Shown here one piece after another: positions 11,943 through 21,710 of a stretch of 64,000 bases of DNA. The stretch comes from Fallopia convolvulus. Taxonomy: Eukaryota > Streptophyta > Magnoliopsida > Caryophyllales > Polygonaceae. Positions within the stretch are counted from its first letter, which is position 1. Each line of letters opens with the position of its first letter. The translations under genes and the position numbers were made by a program. The notes under the pieces are model-generated. The model saw nothing but the letters and a program-made list of their open reading frames with translations. It searched no databases and was not told the origin of the DNA. The stretch spans positions 9,286,501 to 9,350,500 of the forward strand of contig OZ024724.1 in NCBI GenBank assembly GCA_964016875.1, given 5' to 3'.

Positions 11943-12823
11943 CTGAGAAAAACAGACAAAGAAAACAAAAATTAAAAACAAAAACGGGGTCGGGCTATTC
12001 CCGAACCCAAAGATAAACTAACAAACTCGTTGCTTCCCCGGCAACGGCGCCAATTTGTTGAGAGGGTTTCTTGACAACAAATAAATTTATAATCAAGACC
12101 CCGTTGAGTACAGGGGAGTCAGGATCGTTCCACGGGAAGCAAGGTTGTTCGTTTATCAATCTACTAAAAAAACAAACAAAAAAAAAATAAAAACACTCAC
12201 AAGTAGCCTCGTTAACGACGTTGTCAGGGTCGTTAAAGAACCACCGAACACAAAAACACTTCAAATAACGACCTAATTAAATTCTAATTAAATTCGGTAC
12301 CGAGGCAAGTACTCATCAACGAAAATTCACTAGAAATAATTCAAATAAAACAAAGATCTAGGACTAGGGACACCACAACATAGCCAAGCATAAAAACTCG
12401 TAAGAAGATAAGATCATGCCTTTAAACAGATAGAGTCATCAACTTTCGTTGACTTTAGCAAGTAAATTAACAAACTTTCGTATCCGAATTCACTTAATTG
12501 CTTGTTTTGGATCTTAAAGCCAGAAACTTTCGTATTCAAACAATATCAACCTTCAAGTTACTAACTTTCTCTTTCAATCAAGTTAAAAACTCAAACTACC
12601 TCAACTTTCGTTTCGGTATGAGCACAACAAACAATTTCAATAAAAGATAAAAGGCATTCACACACAATCTTACTCATCAAACATGCTCAACTATGCCGGG
12701 CTTAACCCCGATCCTAGAAAAGAAAACTACTCACTACTCATAACTAAGAAACTACTAATTTCAATCAAAGGAAACATTGAAAACAAAACAAAACTCAAAT
12801 TAATAAGAAAAATATCGTCTTAC
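11943..12823 (-). other. predicted leader intron of element A (donor in LTR, acceptor at gag)
   Basis: The minus strand shows CTCT|GTAAGACG inside the 5' LTR downstream of the TATA box, and a T-rich tract ending CTCAG four bases before the gag ATG. Removing the 881 bases would delete the U5 end and the primer site. The same donor and acceptor positions occur in E (871 bases), and a comparable pair in C2 (906). Predicted from sequence only. Confidence 0.45.
12035..12052 (-). other. primer binding site of A, tRNA-Asp
   Basis: The plus strand reads TCCCCGGCAACGGCGCCA, the 3' end of plant tRNA-Asp including CCA, three bases from the LTR edge. The minus-strand RNA is therefore complementary to the tRNA over 18 bases. 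Confidence 0.9.
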
Positions 12824-13570
12824 AGAGATTTAGAAGAAACCGAAAACACAAAAAAATACCGAATCAAATTCACGACTAACGATCCCCGTGACTGTCATCT
12901 ACCGAACCTCCTCGATCACAACTCCGATCCGACTTCTCTCTCTCTCGGCTCTTCGAAATTCTCTCTACTCTAAAAATTCTCTTCTAAAAACCCCCTCCTT
13001 TTTCTATGCTAGATAGAAGGGTATTTATACTAAAAAACTAAAAAATAAAAAGGCTAAAAGATATAAACTTTCCTAAAAATATAGAAACAACCCCTAAAAG
13101 ATAGAAATAAAATCTAAAAAGATAATAAGACCTAAAATACATATTCTAATAACCCCAAAAAGATTCTAAGAAGATACTCAACCGACACGGAAATAAATTC
13201 CCGCTCAGGATCGGTGAATTATAAAATAAATCTTTAATTCTTCTCCTTCGTGGCCTCGTTAACGAGCCCTCACAACCTCGTTAACGAGCCTGGGCTTTGT
13301 TTTCTTGCACACTTCCTCTCGTAATCTTGAGCTCTGACTTCTTAAATATTGTATTCCTCCGTCTTTCACTGTAATGCTCCAAATTCAGCTCCATATAGCT
13401 CTTTTCCTCGCTAAAACCTACAAAATTCACAAAATAGCGTAGCTTCCACTATTTTCATAGAAATATGCAAAACTATCTAAAAACACTCAAAACTAAACCT
13501 AAACTTACCAAAACTAAACCTAATAAGCAAAGAAAACCTATTAAAAACTATACTAGAAATGCGAACATCA
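12056..13570 (-). repeat. 5' LTR of element A (1515 bp)
   Basis: Full-length promoter LTR. It contains the TATA motif at 13021-13030, a leader of about 0.9 kb, the donor-like GTAAGACG near 12815-12823, palindrome pairs near 12208/12229 and 13255/13277, and the ACTTTCG copies also seen in the partner. It ends GAACATCA before the target-site copy TGAAC. Confidence 0.93.
13021..13030 (-). promoter_or_regulatory. TATA box of element A
   Basis: GTATAAATAC on the minus strand, the same decamer as in B (22688, 26725), C1 (29767) and E (49969). Transcription would start roughly 25-30 bases further on. Confidence 0.7.
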
Positions 13571-13575
13571 TGAAC

Positions 13576-14437
13576 CTACAACTACTATAACAAGAGAGAC
13601 CACCATTAATATCAAGGTTGAGAAATTGCACATAAAGACTCGAATCCTAGTAAATGACTTCATAAAATATAAGGACCTTGTTAAAAAATATGTGATTATG
13701 TGATCACACATAATCAATATGTTAAAATAGAAAGTCAATAAGTGAATGTTAAGGCAATATATGTAAACTTGAACATGATACAACGAAACTCGACTTTGAA
13801 TTGAGATATGTAGCATATGAGGGATTTGAACCCACATCCATGTGTATCAACACATTGCTCTACCATTTGAGCTAATAACCTATGAAAAATCAATTAAAAT
13901 GAGCATAAATAAAAAAGACATAGATGAGATGCAAATAAGAGTTAAAATATCAAATAAAAGAGTTTAACAACAACTATCTTTGTACCAAAATTAACATCAG
14001 ATGAAGCAAACCGTGAAAAGAATCAAATACTTTAAAAATGTAGCCAACATAAAGCAGATTCCGAAGTAAGAATGAATTACAAGTGTACAATAATTAAAGA
14101 GAAGCATCAAATAGCTCAAAAAATTAACAAATATGTTGGGCGAGATAAGGATAAAGGTTTGTACTGACCAAAACAAATACAATAGCAATCAAGAGGGATA
14201 AGCATCTAAAACATTCGCAACAAGAGAGACAAAATCAGACACAATAAATGAAAATTTTTTCAATGGAAAAATATGAACATTGGAATATTATATATGAACA
14301 CTCCAATGTTATACATGAACCCAACTTTAAACTGTCAATAAAGGAGGGAGATTTTCACCACTTTGAAGAATGTGGGTACTTAGATATATTCATTTCTAAT
14401 TTTATAGAGTTATTTTAATTTAATCCCTCTCTTACCA
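13576..14437. other. AT-rich intergenic stretch
   Basis: No gene seen apart from the tRNA-like relic at 13812-13881. A 9-bp inverted repeat (AACATTGGA...TCCAATGTT) lies near 14277-14316. Confidence 0.5.
13812..13881 (-). pseudogene. tRNA-like relic (tRNA pseudogene or SINE head)
   Basis: The minus strand has a TAGCTCAAATGGTAGAGC D-arm/A-box, an anticodon-like hairpin, and a GGGTTCAAATCCC T-arm/B-box at normal spacing. The acceptor arm pairs at only five of seven positions, the T stem has one mismatch, and the anticodon loop cannot be aligned to seven bases. It is therefore decayed or SINE-derived rather than a working tRNA gene. Confidence 0.6.
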
Positions 14438-15075
14438 CAAAATAAGGGATTCATTACTCATCTAATTTAAGTATATCCTAGAATCTAATCTAAGCATATC
14501 CTAAAATCATTAACATAGCCTTGCATAAACATCAAGTCCATATTTGAGAACTTTCCTTTCCCAACTCAAATTTAAGCATACACATCAATCACAAAAAAAA
14601 AAATTTGTAGTCAAGTTGTGAAAAAAATACAAAAGTAAACGGGGAGAGTTAGGATATACCACGTTGCACACGCAAAGATCTTAGACTTAGGGAAAGAACA
14701 TCTCATGACAACCTTTTGCAAGTCATGCATCTACATAATTACATCACTCCAAATCTTATTCAACCAAACTTCTTTCTTCACACGCTCAACATAACTCAAT
14801 GCCCTTGCAAAATCCTTCACATAATAAAACGTGAACCTTACAGTTTCTATTCATGAACATATAGATAAAATACATGAATCTACATAATAACATCATTCTA
14901 AATCATATTCAACCAACCTTCTTTGTTCATGCGCTCAACATAGCTCAGTGTCTTTGCAAAATCCTTCACATAATAAAACGTGAACCTTATAGTTACCATG
15001 CATGAACATATAAATACAATACATGAACTTAGATAAAATAGTACAGTCACTACAAATGACGAATCCCTTATTTTG
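14438..15075. mobile_element. possible MITE-like segment with 15-bp inverted ends
   Basis: CAAAATAAGGGATTC at 14438-14452 and its perfect reverse complement at 15061-15075 bound 638 bases without coding frames. No clear target duplication is visible, and the interior is mostly the 149-bp tandem repeat, so transposon identity is only a suggestion. Confidence 0.35.
14727..15028. repeat. 149-bp tandem duplication
   Basis: The block starting CTACATAA at 14731 recurs at 14880, and the inner word TTGCAAAAT at 14805 recurs at 14954, both 149 bases apart. The units are roughly 90 percent alike, and a partial third unit begins near 15000. Confidence 0.88.
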
Positions 15076-15940
15076 AACAAACAAATAATTTAATTGAAAA
15101 CCATTCTTCATCTGCTCAACGGCAAAGAACTGAAAAATTGCAGGCCGATCCGACTAACTATTACTTTAGTTTCTAACTGAATTTCAAACATAACATGTAT
15201 GATTTGTCATTCAACATCACAAGAAAATTATAACCCCCATAATAGGTTCAAAATTCACAATTCAAAAATTCCACTTATGAACCCTAGAATCCAAAATTCA
15301 AAAGATAAAGATTAGAAACTGTCGAAGATCCTTACTCTTCATCTACCATTGCAATGGACTGAAGCTTTCTTTGAGTTTTAGAGATGGAGATTGGATGTTT
15401 GAGCTAGAGCGTCGTTGATTTGTTTGAGAATGGGGGAGAAGTGATTTTTGTTTGAGTGAGTTTGAGAGTAGACCCGTCCCATTCTATTGAAATATGAGGA
15501 AAGTCGATTTTGGGTTGGTATTTGATAGTATTTACAACTCTCAATTGCTCACCCTATTTTCAGACTAAGATTACTTTTGATTTTGTTAATCTAACAGATC
15601 ACATTGATTTTCAGTTTTCATGTTAAGCCTTATTTCCACATGAAACGCCCATTAATAATCTTAATGTTTTTGTAGGCAATAAATCAATCGGAATCACATT
15701 AAAAGATATAAGATAATGACCAAGCGAAGGAGTATCGGTGCTTGTGATTCTGGGCATCATGGTTAAGGCATCAACAATGGAGGGGCATAATTGATAATTC
15801 ATGGCTGCAACCATCAACACATTTGTCTAGGTTAAATTTTGTAGAAAAAACAATATAGGTTCATAGCAAGCACCAAACTTTGGAACTTGTTGGAAGAAAT
15901 GTATCATAGGTAGTACTTGAAATCAAACAAGCATGAAAAT
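15076..15940. other. intergenic stretch, no gene assigned
   Basis: AT-rich. Open frames on the minus strand near 15623-15820 are short and unrecognised; I see no splice context or homology to support an exon. Confidence 0.4.
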
Positions 15941-16498
15941 AAAAACTATAGAGGCAGAATACTAGCAGTATATAGGACAGACCACCTGAGGGAATGGTAA
16001 AATAAATTTTGATGGTTCCAAGCGTATGAATGGGGTTTCAACCTATGGGTTTACAATTTGAAACTGGAATGGAAATGTAGTTGCATTAGACACAATAAAG
16101 GGACAATGTGATGATGCACTAGAAGCAGAGGCAAGAGGAATGAATATGGGAATTATAGTTGCTCAACAATTAAAATGTAAACGAGTTATAGTTGAAGGAG
16201 ATAATGTTCAAGTGATTTCTGCATTGAAAGGTAGTCGGAGCTGCCCATGGAAAATAGATATGATGATTGCGGATTTGTTATCAATTTCACGATCTTTTGA
16301 GGCAATTGAATTTAAATATGTGCCTCGTTCGTGTAATGAAACAACTGATTGCATTGTTAAACTGCGTCATTCTATATTGTCCGATCGGCTGTTGAATCAT
16401 CCAGAACTTAACGTTCTTATCCGAAAGGATGCGCTAGGCTAATCCTCTTCGGGTTGCCTAATTTTTTCCACATCAAAAAAAAAACTATAAAGGCAGAA
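15941..16498 (+). mobile_element. 5'-truncated LINE (L1 type) with target duplications
   Basis: A LINE 3' end of about 520 bases (15960-16479) closes with a short A run, and is flanked by AAAAACTATAGAGGCAGAA (15941-15959) and AAAAACTATAAAGGCAGAA (16480-16498), a 19-bp target duplication with one mismatch. Truncated 5' end, poly(A) and long duplication are the signature of target-primed reverse transcription. Confidence 0.88.
15987..16442 (+). pseudogene. RNase H-like C terminus of LINE ORF2
   Basis: The frame reads INFDGSKRMNG, then EAEARGMNMGI, VIVEGDNVQVISALKG, FKYVPRSCNETTDCIVK and a stop at 16440-16442. These are the D, E, D and ...N..AD-like blocks of the plant L1 RNase H domain at the end of ORF2, with the last block degenerate (ETTDCI instead of xxADxLA). 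One in-frame TGA lies near 16047. Only the last domain was inserted, so the piece never had activity of its own. Confidence 0.8.
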
Positions 16499-16641
16499 GG
16501 AGTACCTAGAAGAAGATAGGAACAATTCATAGCAAAGCACTAAACAAACAACAGAAGGTATGCTATAATCAAATAGACCACAAAAGAATGAATATCCTGC
16601 ATAATTCCTATCATGAAACATGTTCAAAATTATTGATTACA

Positions 16642-16806
16642 CTAATATATCAGATGACATTTGCCAATAGGCTTTTGGTTGCTTGATTTTATGTGATCTT
16701 TTTTACTTGCATCCTTGTTTTCCACCAATTTGGACATCTTCTCTTCAAGAGTGTGCTCAACACTTGCAAACACAACGTATTTTGATAGACTCCAACCTGA
16801 TTTGAC
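16642..16806 (-). other. candidate terminal exon of an unknown host gene
   Basis: From an ATCAG acceptor-like site near 16797 a frame of about 50 codons runs to TAG at 16642-16644. It includes VEHTLEEKMSKLVENKD and a lysine/serine-rich tail, and its composition is less AT-biased than its surroundings. No upstream exon was found and the family is not recognised; it may be a chance frame. Confidence 0.2.
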
Positions 16807-17631
16807 GTTAAATTAGGTTAGGGAAAGTAACAAGGAAAGAAAAAAAATATATAATTATCATTTTTTACTAGGTAATAATCAGGAGGCACTCCTTCCTAGA
16901 GCTTCCTTGCGGATGAGAACATTAAGTTCTAGATGAGTCTATCCAACAAAATATTTAATTACCATTTTAAAGTTAGATTAACAAATAAGCAATAGTAAAG
17001 AAGAACTTTATATCCAACAAAATATTTAATTAGCATGTTTATAGTTAGCCTAATAAATAAGAAATTTTTTAAATGAAAATTTTATCCAAATTTCTCTTTT
17101 CTATAACCTGTACTATTTTATCCTTGGCATAAGTTTTTGAATAACATAATATTGAAAACAAAATTTTTTTCTTCCCTTAAAAATTACAGAATGGGTCACA
17201 AGAGAAAAATATTTTTGGAGAGAATAAAAATCCTCATCATGTTAGATCTCGAAAAAATAGACTCCACAAATTAAAACATGTAGTATTAAAATGAAAAACA
17301 TTGCCTAATGCTTATTTTTGTTGGCCCTCTTGGATTACATGTATTATAATGCAAAATTGTATTATAAAGCATTTTATTGCATAAAATTGTAAAAGTGTGT
17401 TTGGTTGCCATTTATTAAAACCTTGAAGCATGTTTTAGAAAAGAAACAACATTTCCCCCTTCGCCACCCTTTCGAGTCACTTCCAATATCAACTGAACAA
17501 AAAACACTAAGAGAGTGGCATCGATCGCCAAGCAAACTACTCCCCGCAACCACCGTTGACGCCACCAGCCTCCTTGTTCACGGTCACGTGTTATCTAATT
17601 TGGTATTCCGACAAACATGGAAAGCAACTCC
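16807..17631. other. intergenic stretch left of element G
   Basis: AT-rich to about 17400, then a GC-richer stretch (17450-17600) with short open frames on both strands. Similar composition resumes right of G at 20787-20960, so G probably inserted into one locus. That locus may be a gene 5' region, but I cannot define it. Confidence 0.35.
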
Positions 17632-17917
17632 GTTATAGGATTATTAGACCCGGTTTACGCTTATAATTTACTATATTTGGTTTGTCCGGTTCAACTTCTT
17701 CCATGTATAAGCACTTTGAAGGCTATGATTTCAGTAATAAAACCAAATCGATTTCTCCCAAATCTCAAATACTCTCTCAAATCTATCCTTGTCACCAATA
17801 ACCCTCAGATCATTGCTTCTTCACTCGTGTTCGATCCCTAGGCTTGGGACACTTGGTTTTGAGCTCAATCTAGGCTCCTACCTGGGATTATCTGGTCAAT
17901 CCAAATTTCCCGTATCA
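17632..17917 (+). repeat. 5' LTR of element G
   Basis: Matches 20496-20786 at roughly nine bases in ten, sharing CCATGTATAAGC, TCTCCCAAATCTCAAATAC and the end CCCGTATCA. The exact first base is uncertain because the two copies differ at their left edge. Confidence 0.8.
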
Positions 17918-17918
17918 A

Positions 17919-17934
17919 TGGTATCAAAGCTTTC
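17919..17934 (+). other. primer binding site of G, initiator-Met tRNA
   Basis: TGGTATCAAAGC, one base after the LTR, differs at one position from the usual plant TGGTATCAGAGC that pairs with tRNA-iMet. Confidence 0.8.
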
Positions 17935-17968
17935 GAACCTCCAACCTGTGTCAACGGAGTCCACTACT

Positions 17969-19928
17969 ATGGTTAGTGAAGAGCCAGTCTATGTTGGTGT
18001 TGGGAAGCATTTTGAGGAGACGCGCAAAACGATCGGTGCCATCTCAGATTTGCAAAATTCCATCATCAACCACTTCGATGTACCTCAAATTCAACTCATC
18101 GAGTGCTCAAATGGGGCCATAGCGATCACAAATTTGTTTGATGGGGTTCCCGAGAACGTACAGAGCCAAGATCACGAGTCGTTTGATGAAATTAACAAGC
18201 TCCTTGGCTGGATCAAAGGAAGCATTAAACTCCCAAAACACTCAAAGTCAAAAGTCTCCAAGGATTTCGAGGTAATACTAGCTAACTTAGAGTTGAATCT
18301 TGTTGAGGACGAGCTGAAAATTGAGGAGCCTTTGATAGTTGATGAAGAAATCGCTCAAATGGAGTTGATGCACAAATAGATTTTGATAAGAGAATGCTCA
18401 AAATTAGACGCTCCCAAGGTGTTTGAAAAAATGCCTCAACCAAGTGAAAGCATGCAAATCATTCCGTATGAGGGTTTTGATGAAAATTCTGAGCGTTTTA
18501 TGATGAGCGATGATGATCGATTGACTAACAAGAGGTTGAAAATTGATGATGCTACGATAATTGACAAAGAACCTGATCAAGTCGAGGCAAAGTTTGTTTC
18601 TGTTTTGGTGAAGGAGTCCTTAGAGGTGAACGCCCACCAACTGCTCAATAAATTGCCCAAGTCAGCTAACAACAACAAGCATGAGTCGATCGAGCACGAA
18701 GAAGTTCAATTCGAGAATTATGTGACAAGTATATGCCCTTCCCTAAAGATGGAGTTTGATAAATGCATAGCGAGTTGGGTTGCAAAGGATGATGGTAGAG
18801 AAATATTGATTTTTGATTTGGGAGGAGAATATGTGGCACCACTGTATGGGGAATTTGCTTTTCCAGGAAGGATTAGTAACTTGTGGAGTACTACAGATGA
18901 AGCCAAGAATTCTACAATGGCCTACCTTAGTGTTTTAATTGAAGCTGGGGAAGTCAAGGATGAATCACATTAAGTTGGTATACTTGTGAATGAATGTTCT
19001 TGCTGGAGGCATAAACTTGATTATAGTGGAGAGTTTGCTTTTGATCCCGGTGGAGTGAAAGTAGCTTATGTTCATTGTTCTATTCGAGTACTAACTAGGA
19101 TATGTGTTGATCTCTACTATCATTCTAGAACCAGTTCAAAACTTGGCCAAGCTAAGGTAAATTCTAGACTGTAAAAGTTGGTGAAAAGTGAATTCACTAA
19201 TTTGTTTGGTGCTACTACACTTGGATTTGTGCTGAATTAATCTGATATGTCAGCTTCAGAATTTGGCCATGCTAAGGTAAATTTTATACTACAAAAGAGG
19301 TACTTTGCTGATGAAAATGATATGTTTAAGTTGCTAAATGACTTCACTACACAAGAGAAAATGATGAATGATTACACTAGAATAATCTACTTAGATCCCA
19401 GTGGGAATATATTATTTAGTTCCTATTGGTATACTTAACAACAATGAACACAATATTAGAGCCACATTCAACCACTTGCTGCTGGTGGAGCTAGTAAAAG
19501 CTGATTTGCTAAGGCAAGAGTCATTGACCGATGTGAATAAAAGTGGTGAAGTTGTGATTTTTTATCCCGGGGGTATAGAAGTGTTTATGATTGGTGACTT
19601 TAATCTTTCAAGGTATAAGAATCTCTTTAGTTACTTTGTGCACCCGCTTGGAAAAATGGTTACTGAGATAGACATGAAACTTGGAAGTATAAGATGCTTG
19701 GAAATTCCACTTGTGTTGGGTTATGAAAAAAAGGGCAAGTTATTCGAATCTGTTAAAAGCTTGTCCTTTGCCATGCAATCGTTCACTGTTCATCCTAGCA
19801 TCATAAAAAAGGAAGAATGGAAGAGTGGACAAGTGCTAATATTTGATCTTGGAGGAGGTGCTTATATTCACCAGCTTGGGAACATAGTTGTAGAGGTAGA
19901 CACTAAAGTGGTACTTTTTGATACATGA
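17969..19928 (+). pseudogene. degenerate long ORF of element G, unknown function
   Basis: From the ATG at 17969 one frame runs past a TAG at 18377 to a TAA at 18971, then continues in the same frame past TAA 19172 and further stops to about 19438; a frameshift leads into the frame ending at 19928. The N-terminal part is charged and helical. From about residue 280 a short pattern recurs: ILIFDLGGEYV (about 18800), FAFDPGGVKV (about 19030), VVIFYPGGIEV (about 19550), VLIFDLGGGAY (about 19840). I recognise no enzyme motif. It could be a captured gene or a fast-evolving element protein. The ATG at 17918 overlaps the primer site, so the next one was preferred. Confidence 0.55.
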
Positions 19929-20495
19929 GGAATACAATTAGCTTGTGTTTAGTGTGTCACTCCTTTGTTAACTGGAATGCATGCTGATTTATGTTCTCAT
20001 TTTGGAGATGTTGGAATTATGCAATAGCACTCGTGATGATTTTTGTTGTCAAAGCAAAACTTTACTTGGGTGATGATGATTCTACTACTGAAATAATGGC
20101 CACCCTTGAAAATTATGAATTTAAAATTGGTACTTCACTTGGTTCTAAAGGGGCTCCTGCAATGGATATGACTTATACATATGTTCAGTTGGTTGTTTTA
20201 CTTAATGTACAAACAAAGCAAGAAGATGAAATAAGCTGCTCTCTATCATTGGATGCAAAGGCTGCTCGTGTGAATATAATTGGTGCAGTTTGGGTACTTG
20301 GATTGGTGAAGGCAAGCATAGTGATGTTAACCTTCGCTCCAGACGGAGAATGCTCAATATGAAACTATATTTGTGAAGCTTTTTATTTGTTGTTCACTTG
20401 TACTATGCTACCAAGGCTACAAGATCATCTTCAAATGTTTATCAAAGAGGCTTTGTTTATGATCCATGAGGACAAGGATCGTTTCAACAAGGGAG
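19929..20495 (+). other. 3' interior of element G
   Basis: Holds a frame from 19991 to 20362 whose end (VMLTFAPDGECSI) resembles another, weaker copy of the F-D-x-G-G pattern, followed by about 130 noncoding bases and a purine-rich tract at 20485-20495 before the LTR. Confidence 0.4.
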
Positions 20496-20786
20496 TATTA
20501 GACCCAGTTTATTAGATCCGGTTTACTCTTATGATTTACTATATCCGCTTTGTTCCGGTTCAACTCCTTCCATGTATAAGCCCTATGAAGGCTATGATTT
20601 CAGTAATAGAAACAAATCAATTTCTCCCAAATCTCAAATACTCTCTCAAATCTATCCTTGTCACCAATCACCCTCGGATTGTTCCTTTTTCACTCGAGTT
20701 CGATCCCTAGGCTTGGGATATCTGGTTTTGGGCTCAATATTGGCACCTACCTGGGATTATCTGGTCAATCCAAATTTCCCGTATCA
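20496..20786 (+). repeat. 3' LTR of element G
   Basis: Second copy of the terminal repeat, ending GTATCA. The following bases AAATC show no clear matching copy on the left side, so the target duplication is unresolved. Confidence 0.8.
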
Positions 20787-21013
20787 AAATCCAACAAACT
20801 AGCAGTAGATCCGGCGACTGCAAGTACAATCTCGGAGGGTACGTGGAACTTGAACGGTGACAGAAAGAGATGGTTGAACTGGATTTGAAGTGTTGGTGGA
20901 TGGTGCAATGGAGAAGAGGGAGTAATAGTGGCGTTGATGTGTTTGTTTGTTCATATAAATTTGTCCTTTATAGATTTGAAGAAAACCATTTTTTTTTATA
21001 GAAACACACCTTT

Positions 21014-21705
21014 GTATTAAACTAAATCAGCGTTCAGTACATCATAAAACTCCAACCGAAAATACAAATTAGAAGAAATAAAGAACGGTTCTTTTGGACG
21101 CCATCTACTTAGCCAATCAGCTGCACGATTTGCCTCTCATTTACAATGAATCCAACAACAGTAATCGAACATCAAGCTTTGTTCAATCACTAGAGCCATT
21201 ACGTTGCCAAAAATCGTAAGCGGAAGATCCCGCTTAGTTGCCAGCTTAATGACTATCAAAGAATCTGATTCCAACTCAATACGATTCAGCCCAAGTGAAG
21301 AACCAAGGCGAACTCCCCACAGAGCCGCTTCTGCCTCAACTACATCAACCAAGGCTCCTTACTGAATGCATTTCGAACCAACAAACACCACCTCTCCCAG
21401 TGCATATCTTCCAAAGACACCGACTCCAACTTGTTTGCCAAAGACTGATGCATCTACATTGATCTTGATGCATTCCTGCTAAGGCTTCACCCATTTCGTA
21501 TGGGAGATCTCCTAGAGAGTGGAAGGGTTATGCTCATTGAAATGATACAGATGAAACTCGTCAATGAGATGAACACAACCTTGGATGATATCACCCACAT
21601 CCTGCATTCTATCAGCAAACAACACTTCATTTCTCGATTTCCAAATACCCCAGCAAATACATGCCCAAAGTTGCTGATCGTGCACTGAGAGCTCTCGAAT
21701 TCTAG
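21014..21705 (-). pseudogene. LINE ORF2, C-terminal part (linker end and RNase H)
   Basis: Reads LWACICWGIWKSRNEVLF (the conserved bridge before RNase H), then CIKINVDASVF, VVEAEAALWGVRLG, IELESDSLIVIKLATKR, and EANRAADWLSRW before the stop at 21014-21016. These are the D, E, D and xANxxAD blocks of the plant L1 RNase H. Several in-frame stops are present, so it is dead. It joins the RT half at 27260 once B is removed. Confidence 0.85.
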
Positions 21706-21710
21706 CTGCC

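Larger units (their letters stand above)
3121..13570 (-). mobile_element. element A: non-autonomous Athila-like Ty3/gypsy retrotransposon
   Basis: Complete LTR retrotransposon on the minus strand: 3' LTR 3121-4605, polypurine tract, ORF3, gag-protease, tRNA-Asp primer site, 5' LTR 12056-13570. LTRs run TGATGTTCGC to CTCAACA on the coding strand. Flanking five-mers TGAAT (3116-3120) and TGAAC (13571-13575) fit a target duplication with one change. There is no reverse transcriptase, RNase H or integrase: protease is followed directly by about 1.2 kb of noncoding DNA and then ORF3. It would therefore have depended on pol from a relative. Elements B and E carry the same LTR type; C1 and C2 are related. 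Confidence 0.93.
17632..20786 (+). mobile_element. element G: short non-autonomous LTR element
   Basis: Two direct repeats of about 290 bp bound 2.6 kb. A primer site for initiator-Met tRNA follows the left repeat and a purine-rich CAACAAGGGAG precedes the right one. There is no gag, PR, RT or integrase signature. The interior is one decayed long frame of unknown function. Size and content fit a small LARD-type derivative, probably mobilised by Copia-type enzymes because that primer is usual there. Confidence 0.75.

Noticed and set aside
13812..13881. Functional tRNA gene
   Set aside because: Acceptor mismatches, a T-stem mismatch and an irregular anticodon loop.
15623..15820. Minus-strand 65-codon frame as a host exon
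   Set aside because: No recognisable family and no clear splice sites; left as intergenic.
17374..17638. Two opposite open frames left of element G as host exons
   Set aside because: Mutually overlapping, unrecognised, and without splice context.
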